Source of the DNA: an uncultured Blautia sp.
GTDB lineage: Bacteria; Bacillota; Clostridia; Lachnospirales; Lachnospiraceae
Reading direction: 5' to 3'
DNA: 28,949 bases
Assembly: GCA_934408705.1 (NCBI GenBank)
Contig: CAKRVL010000027.1
Coordinates: 1-28,949 of the forward strand
A program made the translations under genes and the position numbers. Positions 22,283 to 28,949 of the stretch are shown one piece after another. Each line of letters begins with the position of its first letter. The stretch's first letter is position 1. The notes beneath the pieces are model-generated. The model was not told the origin of the DNA. It saw only the letters and a list, made by a program, of their open reading frames with translations, and searched no databases.

Positions 22283-22705
22283 ATGAGTAAAGTAGCAGTT
22301 GTATATTGGAGCGGAACTGGTAATACAGAGGAAATGGCAAATAAAGTAGCAGAGGGTGCAAAAGCTGCTGGTGCTGAAGTAGAAGTGATCAGCGCTGACG
22401 ATTTTGACGGAACAGATATCAGCGGTTTTGATGGTGTAGCTTTCGGATGCCCTGCAATGGGAGATGAGGAGCTTGAGGATTCCGTATTCCAGCCGGTATT
22501 CGAAGCATGTGAGCCAAAGCTTGCAGGCAAAAAAGTAGCGCTCTTCGGTTCCTACGGATGGGGAGACGGCGACTGGATGCGCAGTTGGGAAGAGAAATGC
22601 CAGAACGACGGCGTTGCACTTGCTGTTGACAGTGTAATCTGCAACGAAGAGCCAGATGATGAGGCTCAGGCAGCCTGCATTGAGCTTGGAAAAGCTATCT
22701 GCTGA
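22283..22705 (+). CDS. Short-chain flavodoxin
   Basis: 140 aa. The FMN phosphate loop W-S-G-T-G-N-T-E-E-M-A is at about residues 9-19. The second loop, F-G-C-P-A-M-G-D-E-E-L-E, and the third, F-G-S-Y-G-W-G-D-G-D-W-M, are the usual isoalloxazine-binding segments. Flavodoxins carry one or two electrons and commonly replace ferredoxin when iron is scarce. It follows DUF3793 by 156 bp with no terminator between, so it may belong to the same boxed unit. No promoter or box of its own is evident in the gap. Confidence 0.95.
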   Translation: MSKVAVVYWSGTGNTEEMANKVAEGAKAAGAEVEVISADDFDGTDISGFDGVAFGCPAMGDEELEDSVFQPVFEACEPKLAGKKVALFGSYGWGDGDWMRSWEEKCQNDGVALAVDSVICNEEPDDEAQAACIELGKAIC

Positions 22706-22743
22706 ACTGGAATACTTTAAAAATATAACAATAATGACATATA

Positions 22744-22788
22744 TAGCCTTTGCTGGTGCACATAAGTGTATTGGCAGAGGCTATTTTG
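22744..22788 (+). terminator. Terminator after the flavodoxin gene
   Basis: TAGCCTTTGC (22744-22753) pairs with GCAGAGGCTA (22774-22783, one G-T pair), followed by TTTTG. It closes the iron-responsive block. Confidence 0.8.
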
Positions 22789-22824
22789 ATGTTAAAACAG
22801 AAAAACAGAATAGCAGTAAATAAA

Positions 22825-22853
22825 TTGACCGAAATTCTGTCAGGGAGTATAAT
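22825..22853 (+). promoter_or_regulatory. Promoter of the sugar isomerase gene
   Basis: TTGACC (22825-22830), 17-bp spacer, TATAAT (22848-22853). The leader is about 130 nt, with no strong structure seen. No TTAG-N6-CTAA box is present, so this gene falls outside the metal regulon. Confidence 0.8.
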
Positions 22854-22990
22854 TGTGCCACAGAACTTAAACAGAAAAAATCCCCATAAAATCCAAAGTT
22901 TTCCATTCTGTTCAAAGTCTTTTGAATAAGGTAAAATGAAGATAACAAAGTGGGAATACTGTGCAAATATCACGCAAAGGAGAACATAAA

Positions 22991-24238
22991 ATGGCAGTTA
23001 CAGAGAAAAAATATCAGCTTGGAACAGCTGAAAACCAGGAATTTCTGCAGGGTGTAAGAGATGGCTTATTAAGCTTCGGACATCAGTTTCCGTCACCGGG
23101 AGGAAGCTCCTATTATCTGGGAGATGATGGAACTCCATGGAAAGACCGTAACCGTGAGACCTGGATCACAAGCCGTATGACACACGTTTACAGCATTGGT
23201 TCCATGCTGGGACATGAGGGAAGTGAGGCGCTGGCTGACGCAGCTCTTAAGGGACTTAGAGGTGAGCTTCACGATGACAAAAATGGCGGATGGTATGCAG
23301 GTCTTACAAAGGACGATGAGATCGTGCCAACCAAGCAGTGCTATGCTCATGCATTTGTAATCCTGGCAGCTTCATCAGGTGTGCTGGCAGGAAGAGATGG
23401 GGCAGCAGAGCTTCTTAAGGATGCTCTGGCACTCTATGATCTGAGATTCTGGAATGAAGAAGAGGGACTTTCCTGTGACACCTGGAATACAGAGTTTACA
23501 GAGCTTGATCCATACCGTGGACTGAATGCAAATATGCACACTGTTGAAGCTTTTCTTGCTGCGGCAGATGTGACCGGGGATGAGAAGTATCGCGTTCGTG
23601 CCGGAAGGATCATCGATCATGTGCTTGTGTGGGCGAAGGACAATAACTGGCGCATTCCTGAGCATTTTTCCAGTGACTGGGTGCCTGATCTGGAATGCAA
23701 TAAGGATCGCCCGGATGACCAGTTCAAGCCATATGGTGCAACTCCGGGACATGGAATCGAGTGGGCAAGACTGATCACACAGTGGGCTCTTTCTACATAT
23801 AAAGCGGATAAGGCTGGTGCAGCATCATATATTGATGCAGCAGAGAATCTGTACAACCGCGCAGTAGCTGATGCATGGAATGCAGACGGTGCACCTGGAA
23901 TCTGCTACACCACAGACTGGAATGGCAGGCCGGTAGTACATGATAGAATGCACTGGACTCTTGCAGAGGCAATCAATACCTCCGCTGTACTGTCAAATGT
24001 AACGGACAATGAGAAATATGCAGCTGATTATGCTGAGTTTATGAAATATCTGGATGAGAAGGTTCTGGATCATGTGCATGGTTCCTGGTTCCATCAGCTG
24101 GATAGGGAAAATAATCTTCTGGAAACCGTGTGGCCGGGGAAATCAGATATTTATCATGCATTGCAGGCGACATTGATTCCATATTATGATCCAAGCTTGT
24201 CTATTGCGGTTGCGGTGAAGAAGGTTACAGATCACTAA
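22991..24238 (+). CDS. AGE-family sugar isomerase, YihS-like
   Basis: 415 aa, an alpha/alpha-barrel of the N-acylglucosamine 2-epimerase superfamily. Resemblance to YihS is extensive: W-I-T-S-R-M-T-H-V-Y-S, G-G-W-Y-A, G-L-N-A-N-M-H-T-V-E-A-F, E-H-F, G-A-T-P-G-H-G-I-E-W-A-R and S-D-I-Y-H-A-L-Q. Members interconvert aldoses and ketoses (mannose/fructose/glucose); in Enterobacteria YihS also acts on sulfoquinovose. ATG 22991 is used because AAGGAG (22977-22982) serves it; the open frame upstream adds 10 unrelated residues. It has its own promoter. The substrate is not decided by sequence alone. Confidence 0.92.
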   Translation: MAVTEKKYQLGTAENQEFLQGVRDGLLSFGHQFPSPGGSSYYLGDDGTPWKDRNRETWITSRMTHVYSIGSMLGHEGSEALADAALKGLRGELHDDKNGGWYAGLTKDDEIVPTKQCYAHAFVILAASSGVLAGRDGAAELLKDALALYDLRFWNEEEGLSCDTWNTEFTELDPYRGLNANMHTVEAFLAAADVTGDEKYRVRAGRIIDHVLVWAKDNNWRIPEHFSSDWVPDLECNKDRPDDQFKPYGATPGHGIEWARLITQWALSTYKADKAGAASYIDAAENLYNRAVADAWNADGAPGICYTTDWNGRPVVHDRMHWTLAEAINTSAVLSNVTDNEKYAADYAEFMKYLDEKVLDHVHGSWFHQLDRENNLLETVWPGKSDIYHALQATLIPYYDPSLSIAVAVKKVTDH

Positions 24239-24433
24239 TTTTTTTATAAATAGTTTGTTTTTTAGAGAAATATTAAAAATAAATAAAATATAGAAAAAAT
24301 ATTGTAATAAATAGAAGAATATGTTAGACTGTTACCAAAGCATATTTCTACTAATTCCAGATACGCTTGTATCATCTGATATTCTTAAATCATTTCAGAA
24401 ATCTATGCTTTTAAATTCAATTATTTTTAAGAG

Positions 24434-24477
24434 CGGGAGATAACTGAAATGTAAGAAAATATATTCAGAGTCTCCCG
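24434..24477 (+). repeat. Inverted repeat in the leader of the Rpn-type gene
   Basis: CGGGAGA (24434-24440) and TCTCCCG (24471-24477) with a 30-nt loop, just before the RBS. The stretch 24239-24433 upstream is very A+T-rich and has no other feature that I can support. Confidence 0.45.
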
Positions 24478-24494
24478 AGAACGGAGGTATGAAT

Positions 24495-25409
24495 ATGGTG
24501 AATGAAAACAGTAAAAATGTATGGGAAAAAGACTTAAGGCAAGAAAATGGTTATGTACCTACAGCAAATCGGAAGTACAAGGACACTATTTTTAGGTTAT
24601 TGTTTTCTGATAAGAAAAATTTATTATCGTTGTATAATGCCTTAAATGAAAAATCCTATGAAAATCCAGATGAATTGGAAATTGTAACCTTAGAGAGTGC
24701 AATATATATGGGAATGAAGAATGATCTGGCGTTTGTTTTGGATCTTAATTTGTTTCTTTTTGAACATCAGTCTACGTATAACCCTAATATTCCATTGCGG
24801 GATTTATTGTACATAGCGAGCGAATATCATAAGTTAGTTGATTCGAAATCTTTATATTCATCTAAATTGTTGAAAATCCCAGCACCAAGATTTGTTGTGT
24901 TTTATAATGGAATACGAGAAATCGGAGAGTATATGGAGCATCGCTTGTCGGAAGCGTATGAGAATCTTATAGGGGAACCTGCGCTGGAACTAAAAGTAAT
25001 GGTATTCAATATAAATGATGGATGTAATCAAAAACTGATGGAACAGTGCCAGATATTGAAAGAATATTCACAGTATGTTGCCAGAGTTAGAAAATACAGT
25101 AAATTTTTGAACTTAGATGATGCTGTAAGGAGAGCTGTTGATGAGTGTATTTCGGAAGGAATTTTAACAGAATTTCTTGCCAAGAATCGTGCGGAGGTAA
25201 TTAGAATGAGTATATTTGAATATGATAAAGAGGTTGAAGAGCGAAAATTGCGGGAAGCAGAATTTGAATATGGTAAGTCAGAAGGCGAAAAAGCTCAGTC
25301 CATAATTTTTGTTAAACGCATGCTGGAGGCCGGAGAACCGATTGAAAAGATTCAGAAGTACACAGGGTGGGCGGTTGAGGACATCCAAAAACTATGTACG
25401 GATAAATGA
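24495..25409 (+). CDS. Rpn/PD-(D/E)XK nuclease family (COG5464-like) protein
   Basis: 304 aa from ATG 24495. GGAGG ends 1 nt before the first ATG (24489) but at good spacing from 24495. N-terminal Y-K-D-T-I-F-R-L-L-F-S-D-K-K-N-L-L-S-L-Y-N-A-L is the family signature. The nuclease core N-D-L-A-F-V-L-D-L-N-L-F-L-F-E-H-Q-S-T (about 77-95) carries D...E-H-Q. The C-terminal E-G-I-L-T-E-F-L and charged coil are usual. Rpn proteins promote RecA-independent recombination and some act as defence nucleases. The gene is clearly richer in A+T than its neighbours, a sign of transfer. No transposase ends are recognised. Confidence 0.9.
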   Translation: MVNENSKNVWEKDLRQENGYVPTANRKYKDTIFRLLFSDKKNLLSLYNALNEKSYENPDELEIVTLESAIYMGMKNDLAFVLDLNLFLFEHQSTYNPNIPLRDLLYIASEYHKLVDSKSLYSSKLLKIPAPRFVVFYNGIREIGEYMEHRLSEAYENLIGEPALELKVMVFNINDGCNQKLMEQCQILKEYSQYVARVRKYSKFLNLDDAVRRAVDECISEGILTEFLAKNRAEVIRMSIFEYDKEVEERKLREAEFEYGKSEGEKAQSIIFVKRMLEAGEPIEKIQKYTGWAVEDIQKLCTDK

Positions 25410-25503
25410 TTTTTAGGACAATAGGCGGGAATCCTCGGCAATTCAATTATCGAGATGAAAGCGCAGGATTGTGCATATCTGCTCATTATACTATACTATA
25501 TGT

Positions 25504-25722
25504 ATGAAAGAAAATCTAATACATTACAGGACTTGTGTATGTAATATCAACTACCATATGGTATGGTCGGTGAAATACAGACAGAAGATATTAAACCAAG
25601 AAATTGAGGAATACCTGCAGGAACTGGTACAGCAGATTGTTGAGGATAAGGGTTTTACCGTTCATGAGCAAGTAGCGAAGCGGACCTGGAATATCCGCTT
25701 GGCTGCCCTGCTCTGCAATTAA
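25504..25722 (+). pseudogene. Truncated IS200/IS605 TnpA transposase
   Basis: The frame reads Y-R-T-C-V-C-N-I-N-Y-H-M-V-W-S-V-K-Y-R-Q-K-I-L-N, then Q-E-L-V-Q-Q-I-V-E-D-K-G-F-T-V-H, the N-terminal third of a Y1 HUH TnpA. After F-T-V-H (about 25668) homology stops and the frame runs into the 28-bp hairpin repeat and unrelated residues. The HUH pair and catalytic tyrosine are missing, so it cannot be active. The upstream in-frame Met at 25471 is not part of the family. It lies between the Rpn-type gene and the orphan hicB. Confidence 0.85.
25673..25700 (+). repeat. 28-bp hairpin repeat, copy 2 of 2
   Basis: Same as 7997-8024 except one base (A for G in the right arm). It marks the point where TnpA homology stops, so the repeat or its insertion may have truncated the transposase gene. 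Confidence 0.7.
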
Positions 25723-25775
25723 CAGACTGATAATATTTTAACGAAATGAGCCGATCAACGTTTTCACGGTAAACT

Positions 25776-26054
25776 TCATTCATCCCACCCGTCGTATAAA
25801 CGGATATTCACCTGAATATTTCTTACCACATCTCCATCCTCCAGATCCATATCATCAGGATCTGTGATCGGTGGAAGCTCCGGAACTTCTTCTGTGAGTT
25901 CCACAGAAATCCAGTCAAATGCGGCTGCATTTGCATTTTCGATGGCTTCATCAAGAGTGTCGCCCTCGCCAAAGCAGTCCTCTAAATCAGGGAAAGTTCC
26001 CCTGTAACGACCATCTTCGGTTTTCTTAAAAACTGCAGGATATATAAATTTCAT
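25776..26054 (-). CDS. HicB-like antitoxin, apparently orphan
   Basis: 92 aa. The HicB N-terminal fold is clear: Y-P-A-V-F-K-K-T-E-D-G-R-Y-R-G-T-F-P-D-L-E-D-C-F-G-E-G-D-T-L-D-E-A-I-E-N-A, with the F-P-D-L-x-x-C motif. A Pro-rich linker (E-V-P-E-L-P-P-I-T-D-P-D-D) and a short strand-rich end follow; no ribbon-helix-helix domain is obvious. GGGAGG precedes the start on the minus strand. No hicA-like ORF lies beside it within 25410-26223. Orphan HicB-like proteins are common in Firmicutes, and may act as decoy antitoxins or regulators; that is inference. Confidence 0.85.
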   Translation of the reverse strand: MKFIYPAVFKKTEDGRYRGTFPDLEDCFGEGDTLDEAIENANAAAFDWISVELTEEVPELPPITDPDDMDLEDGDVVRNIQVNIRLYDGWDE

Positions 26055-26223
26055 GATAAACCTCCCGAAAAATTTACTATGTTTTTTTTAGTCATTTCCA
26101 GAAATATTATAAGCGTTTAAGTGTAGAAATACAAGACGGGAACGAGAATAAACAGGATTGTCAAACGCAGGTGGAAATGATATTCTTACAACAGGAAAAA
26201 ATGTGTCTGATGGAGGTGGGGAT

Positions 26224-27093
26224 TTGGAATTTCAGCATGAATTGATCATACCAAACGAAGGTCTTCCTTTTAAGATTTTTTTGTTTGAAGGAGGACAGGG
26301 TAATTATGAAAGGGAGAAGCACTGGCATACATCCATTGAGATTTTTGCAGTGCTAAAGGGAAGGCTTTCTTTTTTTCTGAATGAGGAAAAATATCCTTTG
26401 GAAGCAGGGGAGCTGATCATTATTAACTCCAATGAGATTCATTCCATTCATGCACCGCAGATAAATGAAACGGTAGTTCTGCAGATCCCATTGAAACAGT
26501 TTGAAAAATATTTTACGGCGCAGCGTTTTATCCGATTTGCAAGTGCGGCTCGTGTGGCAAGGGATAAGAATTCCAAGGCTCCGGATAACCGGAAGCTGGC
26601 ATTTTTTATAGAAGAGCTTTATAAGGTATACCGGGTAAAAGAAGAGGGCTGGGAATACAGAACCATGGCATTGTACTACAATATTTTGTATCTGTTGATA
26701 AAGGATTACCGTGAGACAGAGGCTGCACAGGAAGAAATCCAGGACAGCCGTCGCCTGGATGCATTGTCAAAAATTACCACCTATATGAGAGAGCATTATA
26801 CAGAAGAGCTGAAGCTTTCTGATATGGCAACACTTTTTGGATATTCAGATGCGTATTTGTCGCGAATGTTCAAAAAATATGCAAAAATCAATTTTAAAGC
26901 ATATTTACAGGAAATCCGAATGTCGTATGCCTATCGGGAGCTGATAAATACGGAGCATACCATCAGTCAGATTGCATTGGATAATGGTTTTGCCAGCAGC
27001 AGAGCTTTTTCCAGGGAATTTCAGAAGAAGTACGGTCAGCTCCCAAGTGATCTGCGGCAGATAGTAAAATGTCAAAAAAGTGCTATGGATTAG
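26224..27093 (+). CDS. AraC-family transcriptional regulator with cupin sensor domain
   Basis: 289 aa from TTG 26224, chosen because GGAGG (26212-26216) gives ideal spacing; the frame is open back to 26158. N-terminal cupin: E-K-H-W-H-T-S-I-E-I-F-A-V-L-K-G, then I-I-N-S-N-E-I-H-S-I-H-A. Two C-terminal helix-turn-helix motifs: L-S-D-M-A-T-L-F-G-Y-S-D-A-Y-L-S-R-M-F-K-K and I-S-Q-I-A-L-D-N-G-F-A-S-S-R-A-F-S-R-E-F-Q-K. AraC proteins with this sensor usually respond to sugars. It ends at a strong terminator. The DUF4867 and sugar isomerase genes that follow are likely targets. Confidence 0.93.
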   Translation: MEFQHELIIPNEGLPFKIFLFEGGQGNYEREKHWHTSIEIFAVLKGRLSFFLNEEKYPLEAGELIIINSNEIHSIHAPQINETVVLQIPLKQFEKYFTAQRFIRFASAARVARDKNSKAPDNRKLAFFIEELYKVYRVKEEGWEYRTMALYYNILYLLIKDYRETEAAQEEIQDSRRLDALSKITTYMREHYTEELKLSDMATLFGYSDAYLSRMFKKYAKINFKAYLQEIRMSYAYRELINTEHTISQIALDNGFASSRAFSREFQKKYGQLPSDLRQIVKCQKSAMD

Positions 27094-27110
27094 ACAAGAA
27101 AAAAGTCGTA

Positions 27111-27139
27111 AAGCATACCAGAATATGGTATGCTTTTTT
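27111..27139 (+). terminator. Terminator between the AraC gene and the DUF4867 gene
   Basis: AAGCATACC (27111-27119) pairs with GGTATGCTT (27127-27135), continuing into a T-tract of six. Only about 50 nt separate it from the next start codon, with no evident promoter, so either readthrough or a weak activator-dependent promoter must serve the following genes. Confidence 0.85.
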
Positions 27140-27189
27140 CATGCAAAAAAGAGTTCGTTTCGCTTGAGCAAGCAAAAAGGAGGTTAAAC

Positions 27190-27807
27190 GTGAAGATTCA
27201 GAAAGTGACAGATCCGGCATTCCGTAAATACGGACAGGTGCTGGAGGGATACGACTTTACAGGCCTTATTAAAGAAATGAAGCACACGCCGGTTCCGGAG
27301 GACGTAATTTATGTTCCATCTGTTGAGGAGCTGGAAGCACTGGATGTTATGAAAGACCTGCAGAATAAGGGATACGGTGGTCTGCCGATCCAGATCGGAT
27401 ATTGTAATGGTCATAACAAGAAATTAAACGCATTAGAATACCATCGTAATTCTGAGATCAATGTGGCTGTTACAGATCTTGTCCTTCTTATTGGACATCA
27501 GCAGGACATAGAACCGGATCATACCTATGACACAGCCAGAGTTGAAGCATTTCTGGTACCGGCTGGAACCGGAATTGAGGTGTATGCAACCACACTTCAC
27601 TATGCACCGTGCCATGTAAATGAGAGTGGTTTCCAGTGTGTGGTAGTTCTTCCTAAGGGAACTAATACAGAGCTTACTTTCCAGACAGAGAAGACTGGTG
27701 AGGACAGCCTGATGACAGCTAAGAATAAATGGCTGATCGCACATGAGGATGCGAAGATCGAAGGTGCATTTAACGGACTTAAGGGTGAGAATATCACAAT
27801 CGACTGA
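27190..27807 (+). CDS. DUF4867 family protein
   Basis: 205 aa from GTG 27190, preceded by AAGGAGG at proper spacing; the frame is open back to 27130 but those residues fall on the terminator. Family features: Y-V-P-S-V-E-E-L-E, G-Y-C-N-G-H-N-K-K-L-N-A-L-E-Y-H-R-N-S-E-I-N and L-H-Y-A-P-C-H-V. The G-H-N, E-Y-H-R and L-H-Y-A-P-C-H pattern is a plausible metal-binding cupin-like site. The family is found with sugar-isomerase genes and may be a sugar or uronate isomerase/epimerase; no activity is established. It is followed 54 nt later by an isomerase gene, probably in one operon. Confidence 0.88.
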   Translation: MKIQKVTDPAFRKYGQVLEGYDFTGLIKEMKHTPVPEDVIYVPSVEELEALDVMKDLQNKGYGGLPIQIGYCNGHNKKLNALEYHRNSEINVAVTDLVLLIGHQQDIEPDHTYDTARVEAFLVPAGTGIEVYATTLHYAPCHVNESGFQCVVVLPKGTNTELTFQTEKTGEDSLMTAKNKWLIAHEDAKIEGAFNGLKGENITID

Positions 27808-27861
27808 GTTAGATAATAAGAAAATTTAAATAAGAAAATAAAAAATGGAGGAATACATATT

Positions 27862-28949
27862 ATGAACAATATACCAGTAGTAAAACTTGGATTGATCGCA
27901 GTAAGCCGTGACTGTTTCCCGATTCAGCTTTCTGAGAAGAGACGGGCAGCCATCATGGATGCTTACAAGGGTGAGCTTTATGAATGTCCTGTAACTGTTG
28001 AGAATGAGAAGGACATGGAGAAGGCTCTTGAGGATGTAAATAAGGCAGAATGTAATGCACTTGTTGTTTTCCTTGGCAACTTCGGACCGGAGACTCCTGA
28101 GACACTGATCGCAGAGAGATTTGACGGACCTTGTATGTATGTGGCAGCTGCTGAGGGTGATGGAGACATGATCAATGGCAGAGGTGATGCTTACTGTGGT
28201 ATGCTGAACTGCTCCTACAACTTAAAGATGCGTCATCTTCAGGCATATATTCCGGAATATCCTGTAGGAAGAGCAGATGACATCGCTAAGATGATCGCTG
28301 ATTTCGTACCGGTTGCCCGTGCAGTTATCGGTGTTCGTAATCTGAAGATCATTACCTTCGGACCACGTCCACAGGACTTCTTCGCTTGTAATGCACCAAT
28401 CAAAGGACTCTATGAGCTGGGCGTTGAGATTGAAGAGAACTCTGAGCTTGACCTTCTGGTTGCATACAAAGAGCATGAGAACGACCCTCGTATCCCGGAA
28501 GTTTGTGCAGATATGGCGAAGGAGATGGGCGAAGGCAAATATTATGAAGATCTTAATGTTAAGATGGCACAGTTCGAGCTTACTCTTCTTGACTGGGCCA
28601 AGGCTCACAAGGGAGCAAGAAAATACGTTGCATTTGCTGATAAATGCTGGCCTGCATTCCCGTCACAGTTTGGTTTCGAGCCATGCTATGTAAACAGCCG
28701 TCTTGCTGCAAGAGGAATTCCGGTATCCTGTGAGGTTGATATTTACGGAGCACTCAGTGAGTATATCGGACTTTGTATTTCCAATGATGCTGTTACACTG
28801 CTTGATATCAATAACTCTGTTCCGCAGTATATCTATGATGAGGATATCAAGGGCAAATATGACTACAAGCTTACAGATACATTCATGGGCTTCCATTGCG
28901 GAAATACTCCGGCATGCAAGATGTGCGAGTCCAGAGCTGTTAAATATCA
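27862..28949 (+). CDS. L-fucose/L-arabinose isomerase-family protein, 3' end cut off
   Basis: The frame is open for 362 codons to the window edge without a stop. GGAGG precedes ATG 27862. Features of the FucI/AraA fold are seen: an N-terminal P-V-V-K-L-G-L-I-A-V-S-R-D-C-F-P, the central A-L-V-V-F-L-G-N-F-G-P-E-T-P-E-T, and I-T-F-G-P-R-P-Q-D-F-F-A. F-G-F-E-P-C-Y-V-N-S-R-L-A-A-R-G-I-P-V-S-C-E-V-D is the metal-site region, with E and D ligands typical of the family. H-C-G-N-T-P-A-C-K closes the visible part. Such enzymes interconvert aldoses and ketoses using Mn2+. The substrate is unknown; with DUF4867 and AraC it suggests a sugar-use operon. Confidence 0.9.
   Translation, partial: MNNIPVVKLGLIAVSRDCFPIQLSEKRRAAIMDAYKGELYECPVTVENEKDMEKALEDVNKAECNALVVFLGNFGPETPETLIAERFDGPCMYVAAAEGDGDMINGRGDAYCGMLNCSYNLKMRHLQAYIPEYPVGRADDIAKMIADFVPVARAVIGVRNLKIITFGPRPQDFFACNAPIKGLYELGVEIEENSELDLLVAYKEHENDPRIPEVCADMAKEMGEGKYYEDLNVKMAQFELTLLDWAKAHKGARKYVAFADKCWPAFPSQFGFEPCYVNSRLAARGIPVSCEVDIYGALSEYIGLCISNDAVTLLDINNSVPQYIYDEDIKGKYDYKLTDTFMGFHCGNTPACKMCESRAVKY

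Noticed and set aside
25471..25503. Upstream start for the TnpA remnant
   Set aside because: TnpA family likeness begins after Met 25504; the earlier residues are unrelated.
1..28949. CRISPR array, rRNA genes, prophage genes or replication origin
   Set aside because: No regularly spaced repeats, rRNA sequence, phage structural genes or DnaA-box cluster were seen.

Overview
The window is a chromosomal segment of a low-to-mid GC Firmicute, most probably a gut Lachnospiraceae (Blautia-like). This rests on DUF2325, DUF3793, DUF4867, DUF5684 and DUF6110-type proteins, strong AGGAGG ribosome binding sites, Spo0A-type boxes and clostridial codon use; no rRNA is present, so the genus is an inference.

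Layout. Positions 1-810 hold the 3' part of tRNA-Leu(UAA), its terminator, and a type II toxin-antitoxin pair. Positions 900-8530 hold mostly single-gene units: a LUD-domain protein, a DUF5684 membrane protein, a small protein behind two Spo0A-type boxes, an alpha/beta hydrolase, a MITE-like repeat, a histidine phosphatase, a large COG3044-type ABC-class ATPase, an M18 aminopeptidase and a small membrane protein. tRNA-Arg(ACG) with its own promoter and terminator follows. Positions 8950-22790 form a metal, mainly iron, region: an ABC/FtsX-type transporter, two FeoA proteins, FeoB, a Fur-family protein with no histidine, a DUF6110 protein, a heavy-metal P-type ATPase with an SCA rather than CPC membrane motif, DUF2325, DUF3793 and a flavodoxin. 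Malic enzyme and an S66 LD-carboxypeptidase are interspersed. Positions 22800-28949 hold a YihS-like sugar isomerase, then an accessory patch (Rpn-type nuclease, truncated IS200/IS605 TnpA, orphan HicB). An AraC regulator, a DUF4867 protein and a fucose/arabinose isomerase-family gene cut by the window end complete the segment.

The strongest signal is regulatory. Six copies of TTAG-N6-CTAA occur; reading by eye I found none elsewhere in the window. All lie upstream of the transporter, feoA, feoB or the DUF2325-DUF3793-flavodoxin genes. At feoA and DUF2325 the box covers the -10 of a TTGACA-17-TANACT promoter in exactly the same register. A separate 15-bp palindrome, TGAGAATTATTCTCA, resembles a Fur box and lies upstream of the transporter. 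A TGAGA-N5-TCTCA relative lies upstream of DUF6110 and the P-type ATPase. The cognate regulators are not proven; the histidine-free, cysteine-rich Fur homologue inside the cluster is a natural candidate for one of them.
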